A DNA stretch of 64,000 nucleotides from Chryseobacterium gambrini (lineage in GTDB: Bacteria; Bacteroidota; Bacteroidia; Flavobacteriales; Weeksellaceae): positions 124,001-188,000 of the forward strand of contig NZ_FTOV01000002.1 of NCBI RefSeq assembly GCF_900156825.1, in the 5' to 3' direction. Shown here piece by piece: positions 27,118-37,596 of the stretch. The notes beneath the pieces are model-generated. The model was not told the DNA's origin. It made no database searches and worked only from the letters and a program-made list of their open reading frames with translations. How positions within the stretch are numbered: the stretch's first letter is position 1; each line of letters begins with the position of its first letter. The position numbers and the translations under genes are program-made.

Positions 27118-30105
27118 ATGAAGAAACTTTTTACTGCTTTATTACTCGGTTTAATAGGCGGTTCGGCTATGGCTCAGTGGTCTCCCACTACGCCAAAGAG
27201 AAGTTCTAAAATGGAATTATCTCTTGAACGGAATTATTATAAGCTGGATATCGATCAGATCAGAACCCAACTTAGAGGAGCTCAGGAAATGGGTCCTAGT
27301 GCAAAACCTGTAATTATTTCTTTGCCTACGTTAAGCGGAAAAATCGAAAAATTTGCCGTATACAGTTTTCCTGTTATGGCAAAAGATCTTGCTGAACAGT
27401 ATCAGCTTGGCTCCTATGCTGGAGTTGGAATAGACGATCCGGCTAAATACCTTAGATTTTCAGTAGCTCCTGGTGATTTCCAATCTATGGTCATCAATAA
27501 CGGACAATATGAATTTATTGAGCCTACAAAAGCGGATAAGACCATTTATGCTATTCATCCGAAATCTAAAAAGAATGAAAATGGTTTTGTATGTTCTACA
27601 GAAGAAGGCCCGGCTGCGCAACAGCAAATAAATCAAATGCTAAAAGCGGGACATTCATTTGCTAATCAGCCAACAGATTTCTCTAAAAATTCTGATAAAA
27701 AGTACAGAACATTAAGATTAGTAATGTCTACTACTGGAGAATATACTCAGTTTTTCGGAGGTGTTGCAGGAGCATTAGCTCAGATAAATGCTACCATAAC
27801 AAGAGTAAATGCAGTATTTGAAAAAGACTTTGCTGTTCATTTAAATCTATTAAGTTATCCTGCATTAATTTATCCAGATCCGGCTACCGATCCTTATGAT
27901 GCTGTTACAAGTGCCTCATCTCCACCTGCTACATGGAATACTTCTCTTAGAGATGTTTTAGCAAATAATGTAGGACAGGCTAATTACGATATCGGACATT
28001 TATTTGGTGCTTCCGGAGGTGGAGGTAACGCAGGGTGTATCGGATGTGTTTGTATGAGTCCTGTTGGTACAGGGTATGACTCTGTTGTAGGATATGGTAA
28101 AGGATCAGGTATTACTTCTCCTGCTACAGGAAGTACTTTGCCATCTGCTGCAAACCCTCCTTCTGGTGATAATTTCGATATTGATTATGTAGCTCACGAG
28201 ATTGGCCATCAATTGGGAGCCAATCATACTTTTGCTCATACAATGCAGGGAAGTCCTGTGCAAATGGAACCGGGTTCAGGGTCTACGATTATGGGATACG
28301 CAGGTATTACAGGTACAACCACAGATGTTCAGCCGCACTCAGATCCTTATTTCTTTAAAGGAAGTATCGATCAGGTTCAGGCTAACTTAATTACAAAAAC
28401 CTGTGATGTAGAAACTTCTACTAATAATTTTCCACCGGTGATTGATGATTTACCAACTTATAACATTCCTAAAGGTACTGCGTTTGTATTAACAGCTTCT
28501 GCAACAGATCCTGAAAATAATCCAATGACGTATACTTGGGAAGAAGTTGATAATACCAATGTAGTGATTAATAAAACAAATTTAGGAACAACTACTACGG
28601 GAGCTACATTTAGATCCGTAAGCCCAACATCTAATCCAACTCGTTACTTCCCTAAATTAGAATCGGTACTTAACGGATACTTGGATAATAGCAATAATAC
28701 TTGGGAGGCTGTTTCTCAAGTTGCAAGAACAACAAATTTTGCGGTTACCGTAAGAGACAATAGCCCATTTGCAGATCAACAGCAAACAAGTACGAAAACA
28801 CAACAGATAATTGTTGGAAATAACGGACCATTTAAAATAAATTCTCAGTTTGCAAACAGTGCCGCTCCTTCACCAATTACTTGGGATGTTGTAAATACAA
28901 ATGCGGCTCCTTACAATGTAGCAAATGTTAAAATTGATTATACAACAAACAATGGAGCGTCTTGGACTGTACTTTTAGCTTCAACTCCAAATGATGGTTC
29001 TGAAAACGTAAGTTTACCATCTTCTCTTAATGGGCAGACAATAAAAGTAAGAGTATCTGCTATTGGAAATGTATTCTATGCTGTAAAATCGGTTTCTGTA
29101 ACTGCTTTTGCGCCTTGTAACGGTAATGCTCCGACTTCTATTACTGCAAATAATGTTACGGTAAGTTCGGCGGATATAAGCTGGGCTCCTATTTCAGGGG
29201 CTACTTATATTGTAAGATATAAGAAGGTTTCAGAAACAACCTGGACTATAATTAATACAAGTGCTTTAAGTGTTACTTTATCAAACTTGCCAGACGGAAC
29301 TGCTTATGAAGTTCAGATTGCTGCTGTTTGTTCTGGTACACCGAGTCCATACTCTGCTTCTGTGAATTTTACTACCATTACGATGGGGACTTATTGTGCG
29401 GTAGCTACTAACAATGCTACAGATGATCATATTGCAGGGGTTTCTTTAGGAACGATGACCAATACTTCAGGACCAAGTACGTATACAAGTTATGTGTCAA
29501 ATCCAGCTCTTCAGGTAAATCTTATTAAAGGCAATACTTACACTTTATCTGTAACAAAAGGTTGGACAAGTTCTGCGGTTCCGGAAATGATTACTGCATG
29601 GATTGATTTCAACAGAAATGGTACATTCGAAGATTCTGAAAGAATTATGCAAAGTGCAAATACAGTAACAGCTAATCCTGTAACTTCATCATTCACAGTT
29701 CCTGCTTCTGCAGTATCTGGTTTAGGATTAAGAATGAGAATCGGATTATTGTATTATGGTACTTCTGGATATGTTCATAATTCTTCTTGTGGAACTATTA
29801 ATACGTATGGGGAATATGAAGATTATAATGTTGTTGTTTCTGAGGTTCAGTTAGCAACCAGTGATGTAGCAAACCCTAAAAATGATATTCAGATTTATCC
29901 AAACCCGGTATCAGATATTTTAAATATTACCAAAGTTTCAGATAAAGCGACTTATAAAATTTATGGAGCAACTGGACAATTGGTAAAACAGGGAAATATC
30001 AATAACGGACAGATTAATGTTTCTGAATTAATTAAAGGGGGATACGTAATTACTATTGAAGAAAAAGGAAAAGAATCTTTCAATTCTAAATTCATCAAAA
30101 AATAA
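27118..30105 (+). CDS. Secreted reprolysin-like zinc metallopeptidase with T9SS domain, 995 aa
   Basis: Second paralogue with the same layout: signal peptide MKKLFTALLLGLIGGSAMAQ, propeptide, zinc site HEIGHQLGANH (residues 360-370), Met-turn GSGSTIMGYAG, cysteine cluster GNAGCIGCVCMSP, Ig-like region, one FN3, one GEVED (AWIDFNRNG ... YGEYEDYNVVV) and a type A sorting domain (IQIYPNPVSDILNITK). The signature residue pattern is GEYEDY rather than GEVEDY. The catalytic region has a small insertion compared with its neighbours (SPVGTGYDSVVGYGKG). A candidate -7 box TATATTTG lies at 27085-27092, and a terminator follows the stop. Confidence 0.92.
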   Translation: MKKLFTALLLGLIGGSAMAQWSPTTPKRSSKMELSLERNYYKLDIDQIRTQLRGAQEMGPSAKPVIISLPTLSGKIEKFAVYSFPVMAKDLAEQYQLGSYAGVGIDDPAKYLRFSVAPGDFQSMVINNGQYEFIEPTKADKTIYAIHPKSKKNENGFVCSTEEGPAAQQQINQMLKAGHSFANQPTDFSKNSDKKYRTLRLVMSTTGEYTQFFGGVAGALAQINATITRVNAVFEKDFAVHLNLLSYPALIYPDPATDPYDAVTSASSPPATWNTSLRDVLANNVGQANYDIGHLFGASGGGGNAGCIGCVCMSPVGTGYDSVVGYGKGSGITSPATGSTLPSAANPPSGDNFDIDYVAHEIGHQLGANHTFAHTMQGSPVQMEPGSGSTIMGYAGITGTTTDVQPHSDPYFFKGSIDQVQANLITKTCDVETSTNNFPPVIDDLPTYNIPKGTAFVLTASATDPENNPMTYTWEEVDNTNVVINKTNLGTTTTGATFRSVSPTSNPTRYFPKLESVLNGYLDNSNNTWEAVSQVARTTNFAVTVRDNSPFADQQQTSTKTQQIIVGNNGPFKINSQFANSAAPSPITWDVVNTNAAPYNVANVKIDYTTNNGASWTVLLASTPNDGSENVSLPSSLNGQTIKVRVSAIGNVFYAVKSVSVTAFAPCNGNAPTSITANNVTVSSADISWAPISGATYIVRYKKVSETTWTIINTSALSVTLSNLPDGTAYEVQIAAVCSGTPSPYSASVNFTTITMGTYCAVATNNATDDHIAGVSLGTMTNTSGPSTYTSYVSNPALQVNLIKGNTYTLSVTKGWTSSAVPEMITAWIDFNRNGTFEDSERIMQSANTVTANPVTSSFTVPASAVSGLGLRMRIGLLYYGTSGYVHNSSCGTINTYGEYEDYNVVVSEVQLATSDVANPKNDIQIYPNPVSDILNITKVSDKATYKIYGATGQLVKQGNINNGQINVSELIKGGYVITIEEKGKESFNSKFIKK

Positions 30106-30128
30106 TTAAAGTAACTTTCAATAAATAT

Positions 30129-30157
30129 AATCCTCAGGTTTGCCTGAGGATTTTTTT
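30129..30157 (+). terminator. Terminator of second metallopeptidase gene
   Basis: Stem AATCCTCAGG-TTTG-CCTGAGGATT followed by T5 or more. Confidence 0.9.
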
Positions 30158-30387
30158 GTAATTGATTTTTAATAAATTGTAGGGCTTCAGATGGATTATA
30201 TATTGTATAAATAAGGTAAAGATAAGATAACTTCAGTTTTTCAATTTCATATATATTACTGGTTTGGTTGGTTATTCCCAATGCTTTGAATTGAATTGTT
30301 GAAAAGTTTGTATGGAAAAAATAGAAATATTTTTAATTTAATAATTAAATTTGTTTAGATTTGTATAATTAATATATTGAGAAAGTT

Positions 30388-33300
30388 ATGAAGAAAAATT
30401 TTACTTCTTTCTTTTTCCTCTTTTTGTTTGCGATTACCAGTGCACAATGGAGTCCCACGACATTTCGAGGGGAAAAAGCCAGAGCTAGTTCTGATATTAA
30501 GAACTATTACTCTTTGGACATTTCTCTGCTAAAGTCTCAATTGGCGAAAGCTCAGGAAACGGGAAAAAATGCAAAACCCGTCACGATTTCTTTGCCAACT
30601 TTAGATGGGAAAATTGAAAAATTTGCCGTTTACAGCTTCCCTGTGGTAGTGAAAGAACTGGCAGATCAGTATCAACTAGGCTCTTATGTAGGAGTTGGGG
30701 TAGATGACCCCGGCAAATATCTGAGATTCAGTTTAGCGCCGGATGATTTTCAGTCGATGATCATCAAGGATGGTAAATATGAATTTATAGAACCTGCTGA
30801 TAAAGACAAGACAGTTTATGGTGTACATCCAAAAACTGATAAAAGTAACGAAGGGTTCCTTTGTTCAATGAACGAAGACAGGCTGTCCAAGCAAGAGATA
30901 GCAAATCTTTATTCAGCAGGAAAATCATTTGCCAATCAGACAACAAACTTTGCCAAGTCATCTGACAAAAAGTACAGAACGATGAGACTGGCAATGTCTG
31001 TAACAGGTGAATACACGCAGTACTTCGGCGGTACCGTTGCTAATGCTTTAACAGCAATCAATGCAACACTAACTAGAGTAAATGGGGTATTTGAAAAAGA
31101 TTTTGCATTACACCTTAATTTACAGAATTTTCCAAATGTAATTTATACCAATGCTGCAACAGATCCTTATTCGCCTGCAGCCCAGATGAATAACTGGAAT
31201 TTGGAACTTCAGCAAACACTTACTGCTAACGTCGGGAATGCCAACTATGATATCGGTCACTTATTCGGTGCTTCCGGTGGTGGAGGTAATGCAGGATGTA
31301 TAGGATGTATTTGTGTAGATCCTACAGGTCCCACTTCTCAGCAGAAAGGATCAGGATATACTTCTCCTGCGGATGGTATTCCTCAGGGAGATAATTTTGA
31401 TATAGATTATGTAGCCCACGAGATAGGTCATCAATTGGGTGCAAATCATACATTCTCCCATGGTTTGGAAACAGCCGGAGTAAACGTTGAGCCGGGATCC
31501 GGTTCAACAATTATGGGATATGCAGGAATCACAGGAGCAAATACTGATGTTCAGGCTCACTCTGATCCTTACTTCCATGCAGTAAGCATTACTCAGGTAC
31601 AGAACAGATTAATCAGCAGAACGTGTGATGTTGAAACTCCAATTACAAACAACCCTCCTGTAATTGCACCACTGCCTACTTATAATATTCCTAAAGGAAC
31701 AGCGTTTGTTTTAACAGCTTCTGCTACAGATGCTGAAAATGATCCGATGACATATTGTTGGGAACAAGTAGATAACGCCAGTGTAACAATTAATAAGAAT
31801 AACTTAGGAACTACTGCAAGTGGTGCTACGTTCAGATCATTTAATCCAACGACAAGTCCAACAAGATATTTCCCTAAATTATCTTCTGTATTGGCTGGAG
31901 TTTTAAATAACTCTAACAATGGATGGGAATCTGTTTCCACTATTGCAAGAACAACGAATTTCAGAGTTACGGTAAGAGATAATAATCCGGTTCCTACTCA
32001 ACAGCAAACCGAGTTTGCCAATCAGCAGATTATTGTTGGAAATGACGGTCCGTTTAAAGTAACGACAACCAATGCTTATAATAATGGTGCAACAAACGTA
32101 ACTTGGGACGTAGTTAATACTACCGCTGCTCCATATAATGCGGCGAATGTAAAAATTGATTACACAACAGATAACGGAGTTACCTGGACAGTAGCTTCTG
32201 CTTCTACACCTAACGATGGAAGTGAGTCTCTTAACTTAACGGGACTTACTGCGGGAGGAACAGTTAAGATCAGAGTAAGTGCTATTGGAAATGTATTCTA
32301 TGCCATCGGAAGTGCAACAGTAACTTCTTTACTTACTTGTACCGGAGCAGCTCCTACAGGTATTGTTGTTTCTGCGATTACCCAGACTACAGCTACAGTT
32401 ACCTGGGCAGCTACGACGAACTCTACTTATGTAGTTCGCTACCGTCCGGTAGGAAGCACAACTTGGATCACAGTGAATGCTGCAACAAACTCAGTAAACC
32501 TTACAGGTCTTACTGATGGTATTCAATATGAAGTTCAGGTTTCTACAGTTTGTAATGGAGTACAGGGACCATTCTCTGCTTCTACAAACTTTACGACTTT
32601 AGGTCTTACTTACTGTACAATGACATCCAGTAACTTTGCTTCAGAGTATATCTCTAATGTAACGGTAACTCCTGTAGGTGCTGCTGTAATGAGTAATAAC
32701 TCTGCGGGATCTACTTATACTGATTATTCTGCTACTCCAAGTGCTTTGGTAAACTTAGTAATCGGTTCTACAGGAAATACTGTTTCTGTTACAAAATTCT
32801 TCCCTGGTACAGTATGGAGCGAAGCAGTAGGTGTATGGATAGACTTCAACAGAAACGGAGTTTTTGAAGCGACTGAGCAGGTAATGAATTCACCTTCAAG
32901 CACTACAACTCCAGTTTCAGCAACTTTCAACGTTCCTGCAACAGCTTATAATGGACCTGCAACTACAAGGATGAGAGTGGCTATGAGATATATCACATCT
33001 CCTGTAATGTGTCAAAGTTTTGGTGATGGAGAGGTTGAGGACTATGCAGTTAAATTAATTCAGCCAATTGCTTGTACAAGTAATGCGCCGCTAAATTTAT
33101 CTGTAACAAATATTACAGCAACTTCAGCTTATGTAATGTGGGATCCTGCGATAGGAGCAACATATATATTACAATACAGACAGGTAGGTTCTTCAACCTG
33201 GATTACAGTTCCTTTAACTACGAATGCTTACACCATAAACAACCTTGTTGAGCAAACTCAATATGAAGTTCAGGTAGCGTATGTTTGTTCCGGAACTACA

Positions 33301-36300
33301 GGTACGTTTACTGCTCCTTATCAGTTTACAACGCCGGCGGTAACCTATTGTAATATTACTTCTACAAATAATACGAACGGTTATATTTCTAACGTGACAG
33401 TTGCTCCAACGAATTCTTACGTAATGAGTAATAATTCAGGAGCCAATTCATATACGAACTATTCTCCGGATCCTACCAAATTGGTAACATTGGTTCGTAA
33501 CTCTACGAACAATACAATTTCTGTTTCTAAATCTTGGCTAACAACCACAACATCTTCATTAGCTGTTGGTGCGTGGATTGACTTTAACAGAAACGGTATT
33601 TTTGAAACAGGAGAAAGAGTAATTAATACTACAGCAAGTACAACGACTCCAATTACTGCTACATTTATAGTTCCTACAACTGCTTATAATGGTCCGTTAA
33701 CACTTAGAATGAGAGTTATTTTCTCTACTTCTACAATTACAGATCCTTGTGCAACGGTTGCAAACGGAGAAATTGAGGATTATGCAGTTAAGATCATTGA
33801 TCTTGCAGCTTGTACTACAGCTCCTCCAACTCCTGTTGTTGTTTCAAACGTTACTGCTTCTACGGCTTTGGTTTCTTGGATCAATGCAACAGGGGCAACT
33901 TATACATTAAGATACAGAACAGGTACTGGTGCTTGGACGGTAATTGCTGCGCCGGTAACCAACCCATATACTATTATAAACCTAAATGCAGCTACTACTT
34001 ATGAAGTACAGGTTGCAACTATTTGTGGTGGTGTTACAGGAGCTTGGTCTGCGTCTACCAACTTTACAACCCCTGCAATTTCGTATTGTAATTCAGGTAC
34101 TGCAACTGTAACTGATGGATACATCAATAATATTACGGTTACAGGTACGAATACACCGATGATGTCTAACAACTCCGGAGCGAGTACCTATACAGATTAT
34201 TCTAATGATGTAACAAAGATTATTACATTAGCTCGTAATTCTACAGGCAATGTACTTTCCGTGGGTAGAACGATGTTATCAACAAATACATATTCTACCT
34301 ATGCATGGATAGATTTTAACGGTGACGGAATATTTAATAATAACCCGACAACTGTTGCCGGTGGAGAAAGAATCATGAACTTAGGGTATTCTACCACTAC
34401 GCCGGTTACCGCTACTTTCCCTGTTCCTGCCGGAGCTTACTCTGGTACGAATAAAGTGAAAATGCGTGTGATTGTTTATTATTTAACCCCTACAGATGCT
34501 TGTTCACCACTTACAAGTAATGGTGAGGTAGAAGACTATCAGGTTAAATTTGTAGATATTCAGCCTTGTACTACGGCTGCTCCTACAGGTATTACAATGA
34601 CTAACATTGGTGCGACTACTGCTACTGTATCCTGGATCTCTTCTACAGGGGCAACTTATTTAGTAAGATGGAGAACTACTAACCCGGTTGGAACTTGGAA
34701 TACTTCTCTGGTCGTTACAGGAAATACGTATAATATTACAGGACTTACTGAACAGACTGCTTATGAAGTACAGGTAGCTACAATTTGTGGTGGAGTTCAG
34801 GGACCTTGGTCTAGTTCTGTACTGTTTACGACTACGCCAATTACTTATTGTAATATGACGGGTACAGGAACTACCGACTTTATTTCAAACGTTACAATAA
34901 CTTCAGTGAATCCGGGTATTCCTCCAATGAGTAATACTTCTGTACAGACAAATTATATCAGCTATACTACTCCGGCTACATTAGTGAACTTAGAAATAGG
35001 TTCTACAGGAAACCAGATATCAGTAGCTAAAGGCGGAGCACAAAATGATGCTGTTTCGGCTTGGATCGACTTTAACAGAAATGGCGTATTTGAAACAACA
35101 GAGCAAATTATGGCTTCTGCAGCAAGTACAACAACTCCTGTTACAGCATTGTTCAACGTTCCTGCAACAGCATATAACGGACCTTTAACAACGACAATGA
35201 GAGTTGTTCTTAAACGTACAAGTGCTCCTGTTATGTGTCAGAATGCAGTAAATGGAGAAGTAGAAGATTATGCGGTGAAATTGAGACCTTGTTCTACTAC
35301 AACACCAACTAACTTAGCCTTCAATACCATTACTCATACTTCTGCGAATGTTACATGGACAGTACCAACCGGGGGTCTTACATTTATCGTAAGATACAGA
35401 GTAGCGGGAACTGCTACATGGACTCAGGTGGTTGTATCAACATTAACAGGTAATCCTCCATTGGCTTTAACAGGTTTAACGCCGGCTACAACGTATGAAG
35501 TACAGATAGCTGGAAGCTGTGGAACAACTCCTGGAACATTTACACCAACTCAGACATTCACAACAAGATGTGATCCAACCCCTCCGAATGTAACAATCGG
35601 AACGGTTACCACAAATTCAGCAGTAGTAACATGGGCTCCAGTTGTACCAAGTGCTACTTATGTAATCAGATACAGAGTCGTAGGTACAGCAACATGGGCA
35701 ACAGTGAACGTTACTGCAGCACCATTAAATACGTATACTCTTACAGGTTTAAGCCCTTATACAACTTACGAAGTACAGGTGGCAAATATCTGTAACGGAG
35801 AAACGACTGTTAATCCTTGGTCTAATCCTAAAGTATTTACTACGGAAAGAACTTGTCAGTTACCTCCTCCGGGACTTACCATTACAGCAATTACTCCGAC
35901 TACTGCAACAGTAACATGGGATCCTTTCCCGGGTGCTACTTATATCTTGAGATACAGAAAGGTAGGAATTCCGAGCTGGACAATGGTGCCGTCTAATACC
36001 AATACGATTACCCTTACAGGTTTATCTGAATTGACACAGTATGAAATGCAGGTAGCAAACGTTTGTAGCGGAACTCCGGGAACGTATACACTGCCTTATT
36101 ACTTCACTACACCAACTATTGTGTACTGTCAGATGGCATCTACAGGGGCTATAACTTCAGAATATATTTCTAAAGTTACAGTAACGCCAAACGGTAAACC
36201 TCAGATGACGAATATTTCTGTAGGATCTAATTATTCAGATTATACAGGTGTTCCGGCTAAATTTATTGAACTGATCCAGGGATCTACGGATAACAAGATC

Positions 36301-36837
36301 GTGATCGATAAAAAATTAGCAGGAAACAATAAAGCAGGAGTTGCAGTCTGGATCGATTTCAACAGAAACGGATACTTCGATATCAACGAAAGAATCCTTG
36401 CGGACGGACCAAATACGAATCCTACAGCAAGTACGACGTTTACAGTACCTGCAGATGCGTTCATCAGTCTGGTAGACTACAAATATGTAGTGATGAGAGT
36501 AGCAATGGGCAAAGATATCATTCCGGTAAACTGTAACAGCTTCCCTGATGGAGAAGTAGAAGATTACACGGTAAGAATTTCTAAACTTCCGGTTGCTAAT
36601 TCGATCAATCAGACAGATGTTATGATTTATCCGAATCCGGTGAGCTCAGTATTGTATGTGAAAAATATCAGCAAAAAAGCGAATTATAAGATCTATAATT
36701 CAGCAGGACAATTATTGTCAAGCGGTATTATCTTAAACAACAAGATTGACGTTCATAACCTGATAAATGGACTTTATGTAATAGACATTTTGGATGGAGA
36801 CACCATTTCTGTTCAGAAGAAATTTATTAAAGAATAA
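30388..36837 (+). CDS. Giant secreted metallopeptidase with FN3/GEVED array, 2149 aa
   Basis: Third paralogue. Signal peptide MKKNFTSFFFLFLFAITSAQ, propeptide, zinc site HEIGHQLGANH (residues 344-354), Met-turn GSGSTIMGYAG. From about residue 650 the domain region is expanded to seven FN3 domains and five GEVED domains. Four FN3-GEVED units are followed by two FN3 domains alone, a last FN3-GEVED unit, and a type A sorting domain (VMIYPNPVSSVLYVKN) over the last 70 residues. GEVED domains carry acidic WIDFNRNGxF loops likely to bind calcium. Expected at the cell surface or secreted, where the array may bind polymers or project the protease. A candidate -7 box TAGATTTG is at 30356-30363. Confidence 0.93.
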   Translation: MKKNFTSFFFLFLFAITSAQWSPTTFRGEKARASSDIKNYYSLDISLLKSQLAKAQETGKNAKPVTISLPTLDGKIEKFAVYSFPVVVKELADQYQLGSYVGVGVDDPGKYLRFSLAPDDFQSMIIKDGKYEFIEPADKDKTVYGVHPKTDKSNEGFLCSMNEDRLSKQEIANLYSAGKSFANQTTNFAKSSDKKYRTMRLAMSVTGEYTQYFGGTVANALTAINATLTRVNGVFEKDFALHLNLQNFPNVIYTNAATDPYSPAAQMNNWNLELQQTLTANVGNANYDIGHLFGASGGGGNAGCIGCICVDPTGPTSQQKGSGYTSPADGIPQGDNFDIDYVAHEIGHQLGANHTFSHGLETAGVNVEPGSGSTIMGYAGITGANTDVQAHSDPYFHAVSITQVQNRLISRTCDVETPITNNPPVIAPLPTYNIPKGTAFVLTASATDAENDPMTYCWEQVDNASVTINKNNLGTTASGATFRSFNPTTSPTRYFPKLSSVLAGVLNNSNNGWESVSTIARTTNFRVTVRDNNPVPTQQQTEFANQQIIVGNDGPFKVTTTNAYNNGATNVTWDVVNTTAAPYNAANVKIDYTTDNGVTWTVASASTPNDGSESLNLTGLTAGGTVKIRVSAIGNVFYAIGSATVTSLLTCTGAAPTGIVVSAITQTTATVTWAATTNSTYVVRYRPVGSTTWITVNAATNSVNLTGLTDGIQYEVQVSTVCNGVQGPFSASTNFTTLGLTYCTMTSSNFASEYISNVTVTPVGAAVMSNNSAGSTYTDYSATPSALVNLVIGSTGNTVSVTKFFPGTVWSEAVGVWIDFNRNGVFEATEQVMNSPSSTTTPVSATFNVPATAYNGPATTRMRVAMRYITSPVMCQSFGDGEVEDYAVKLIQPIACTSNAPLNLSVTNITATSAYVMWDPAIGATYILQYRQVGSSTWITVPLTTNAYTINNLVEQTQYEVQVAYVCSGTTGTFTAPYQFTTPAVTYCNITSTNNTNGYISNVTVAPTNSYVMSNNSGANSYTNYSPDPTKLVTLVRNSTNNTISVSKSWLTTTTSSLAVGAWIDFNRNGIFETGERVINTTASTTTPITATFIVPTTAYNGPLTLRMRVIFSTSTITDPCATVANGEIEDYAVKIIDLAACTTAPPTPVVVSNVTASTALVSWINATGATYTLRYRTGTGAWTVIAAPVTNPYTIINLNAATTYEVQVATICGGVTGAWSASTNFTTPAISYCNSGTATVTDGYINNITVTGTNTPMMSNNSGASTYTDYSNDVTKIITLARNSTGNVLSVGRTMLSTNTYSTYAWIDFNGDGIFNNNPTTVAGGERIMNLGYSTTTPVTATFPVPAGAYSGTNKVKMRVIVYYLTPTDACSPLTSNGEVEDYQVKFVDIQPCTTAAPTGITMTNIGATTATVSWISSTGATYLVRWRTTNPVGTWNTSLVVTGNTYNITGLTEQTAYEVQVATICGGVQGPWSSSVLFTTTPITYCNMTGTGTTDFISNVTITSVNPGIPPMSNTSVQTNYISYTTPATLVNLEIGSTGNQISVAKGGAQNDAVSAWIDFNRNGVFETTEQIMASAASTTTPVTALFNVPATAYNGPLTTTMRVVLKRTSAPVMCQNAVNGEVEDYAVKLRPCSTTTPTNLAFNTITHTSANVTWTVPTGGLTFIVRYRVAGTATWTQVVVSTLTGNPPLALTGLTPATTYEVQIAGSCGTTPGTFTPTQTFTTRCDPTPPNVTIGTVTTNSAVVTWAPVVPSATYVIRYRVVGTATWATVNVTAAPLNTYTLTGLSPYTTYEVQVANICNGETTVNPWSNPKVFTTERTCQLPPPGLTITAITPTTATVTWDPFPGATYILRYRKVGIPSWTMVPSNTNTITLTGLSELTQYEMQVANVCSGTPGTYTLPYYFTTPTIVYCQMASTGAITSEYISKVTVTPNGKPQMTNISVGSNYSDYTGVPAKFIELIQGSTDNKIVIDKKLAGNNKAGVAVWIDFNRNGYFDINERILADGPNTNPTASTTFTVPADAFISLVDYKYVVMRVAMGKDIIPVNCNSFPDGEVEDYTVRISKLPVANSINQTDVMIYPNPVSSVLYVKNISKKANYKIYNSAGQLLSSGIILNNKIDVHNLINGLYVIDILDGDTISVQKKFIKE
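32335..36590 (+). repeat. In-frame FN3/GEVED domain repeats
   Basis: Unit boundaries by the Cys that opens each FN3: about 32335, 33070, 33808, 34561, 35287, 35569 and 35851. Complete units are 726-753 bp, all multiples of three; units 5 and 6 lack the GEVED half (282 bp each). Recurrent elements are TYEVQVA, WIDFNRNG, NVPATAYNGP and NGEVEDYAVK. Confidence 0.9.
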
Positions 36838-36860
36838 TATATTTAATCATTAATCAACTT

Positions 36861-36895
36861 AAGCAGGCTCTCAGAAATGAGAGCCTGCTTTTTTT
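36861..36895 (+). terminator. Terminator of the giant metallopeptidase gene
   Basis: Stem AAGCAGGCTCTC / GAGAGCCTGCTT followed by T5. Confidence 0.9.
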
Positions 36896-36951
36896 ACCTG
36901 AAGAACAGAAGCATGAAAAAACTCGTTAGAAATAATCCAACGAGCTTAATT

Positions 36952-37593
36952 TTATTCGATATCGAAGACGATCTTTTCGGTTTGTTCCTTGAGATCTTCA
37001 AGATTGGTATTGTTATAAATAATGCAGTCTGCAAGTTTTATTTTGTCTTTTTCCGGCATCTGTTTTTCCATCACTGCCTGAACTTCGCGGTAGGTTTTTC
37101 CGTCCCGGTCCATTACTCTTTTTATTCTGATATTATCTTCAGCGGTAACAAGTAAAGACTTATAACATTGCTGGTTTAATTTTAATTCAAACAATAAAGC
37201 TGTTTCTTTAAAAACCAGATACTTTGTCTGTTTTTTCACCCACTCTTCAAAATCTGTTCTTACAGCAGGATGAACAATTTCATTTAAGCTGTGAAGAAGA
37301 TCTTTATCATTAAAAACCTTTTCAGCAACAAATTTCCGATTATAAAATCCGTTTTCGTCATAGGCTTCATCTCCTAAAAGTTCCTTGATTTTCAGTCTTA
37401 AATCATCATTGTCGTTTACGATATCTTTCGCCCTGTCATCCGAATAATAAACCGGAAATCCGAACTCTTCAATGAATTTGGCAACCGTAGTTTTTCCGGA
37501 ACCAATTCCGCCTGTTAAACCAATAATTTTGGGTGCAGATAAGGGATCAGGTTCTGCTTTCTGAGTTTCTGAATGTAATTCCTCCATAATCAA
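36952..37593 (-). CDS. coaE: Dephospho-CoA kinase
   Basis: Catalyses the last step of coenzyme A synthesis, phosphorylating the 3'-OH of dephospho-CoA. The P-loop is IIGLTGGIGSGKTTVAKFIE; further CoaE features are VYYSDDRAKDIV and VMDRDGKTYREVQAVMEKQM. The first 20 or so residues (MIMEELHSETQKAEPDPLSA) are an unconserved extension; no in-frame start closer to the P-loop is visible. 213 residues. It follows the MBL-fold hydrolase gene after 3 bp and is probably co-transcribed with it. Confidence 0.93.
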   Translation of the reverse strand: MIMEELHSETQKAEPDPLSAPKIIGLTGGIGSGKTTVAKFIEEFGFPVYYSDDRAKDIVNDNDDLRLKIKELLGDEAYDENGFYNRKFVAEKVFNDKDLLHSLNEIVHPAVRTDFEEWVKKQTKYLVFKETALLFELKLNQQCYKSLLVTAEDNIRIKRVMDRDGKTYREVQAVMEKQMPEKDKIKLADCIIYNNTNLEDLKEQTEKIVFDIE

Positions 37594-37596
37594 AAA

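Noticed and set aside
32335..36590. Regular spacing as a possible CRISPR array
   Set aside because: Units are over 280 bp, diverged and in frame with a protein; they are domain repeats.
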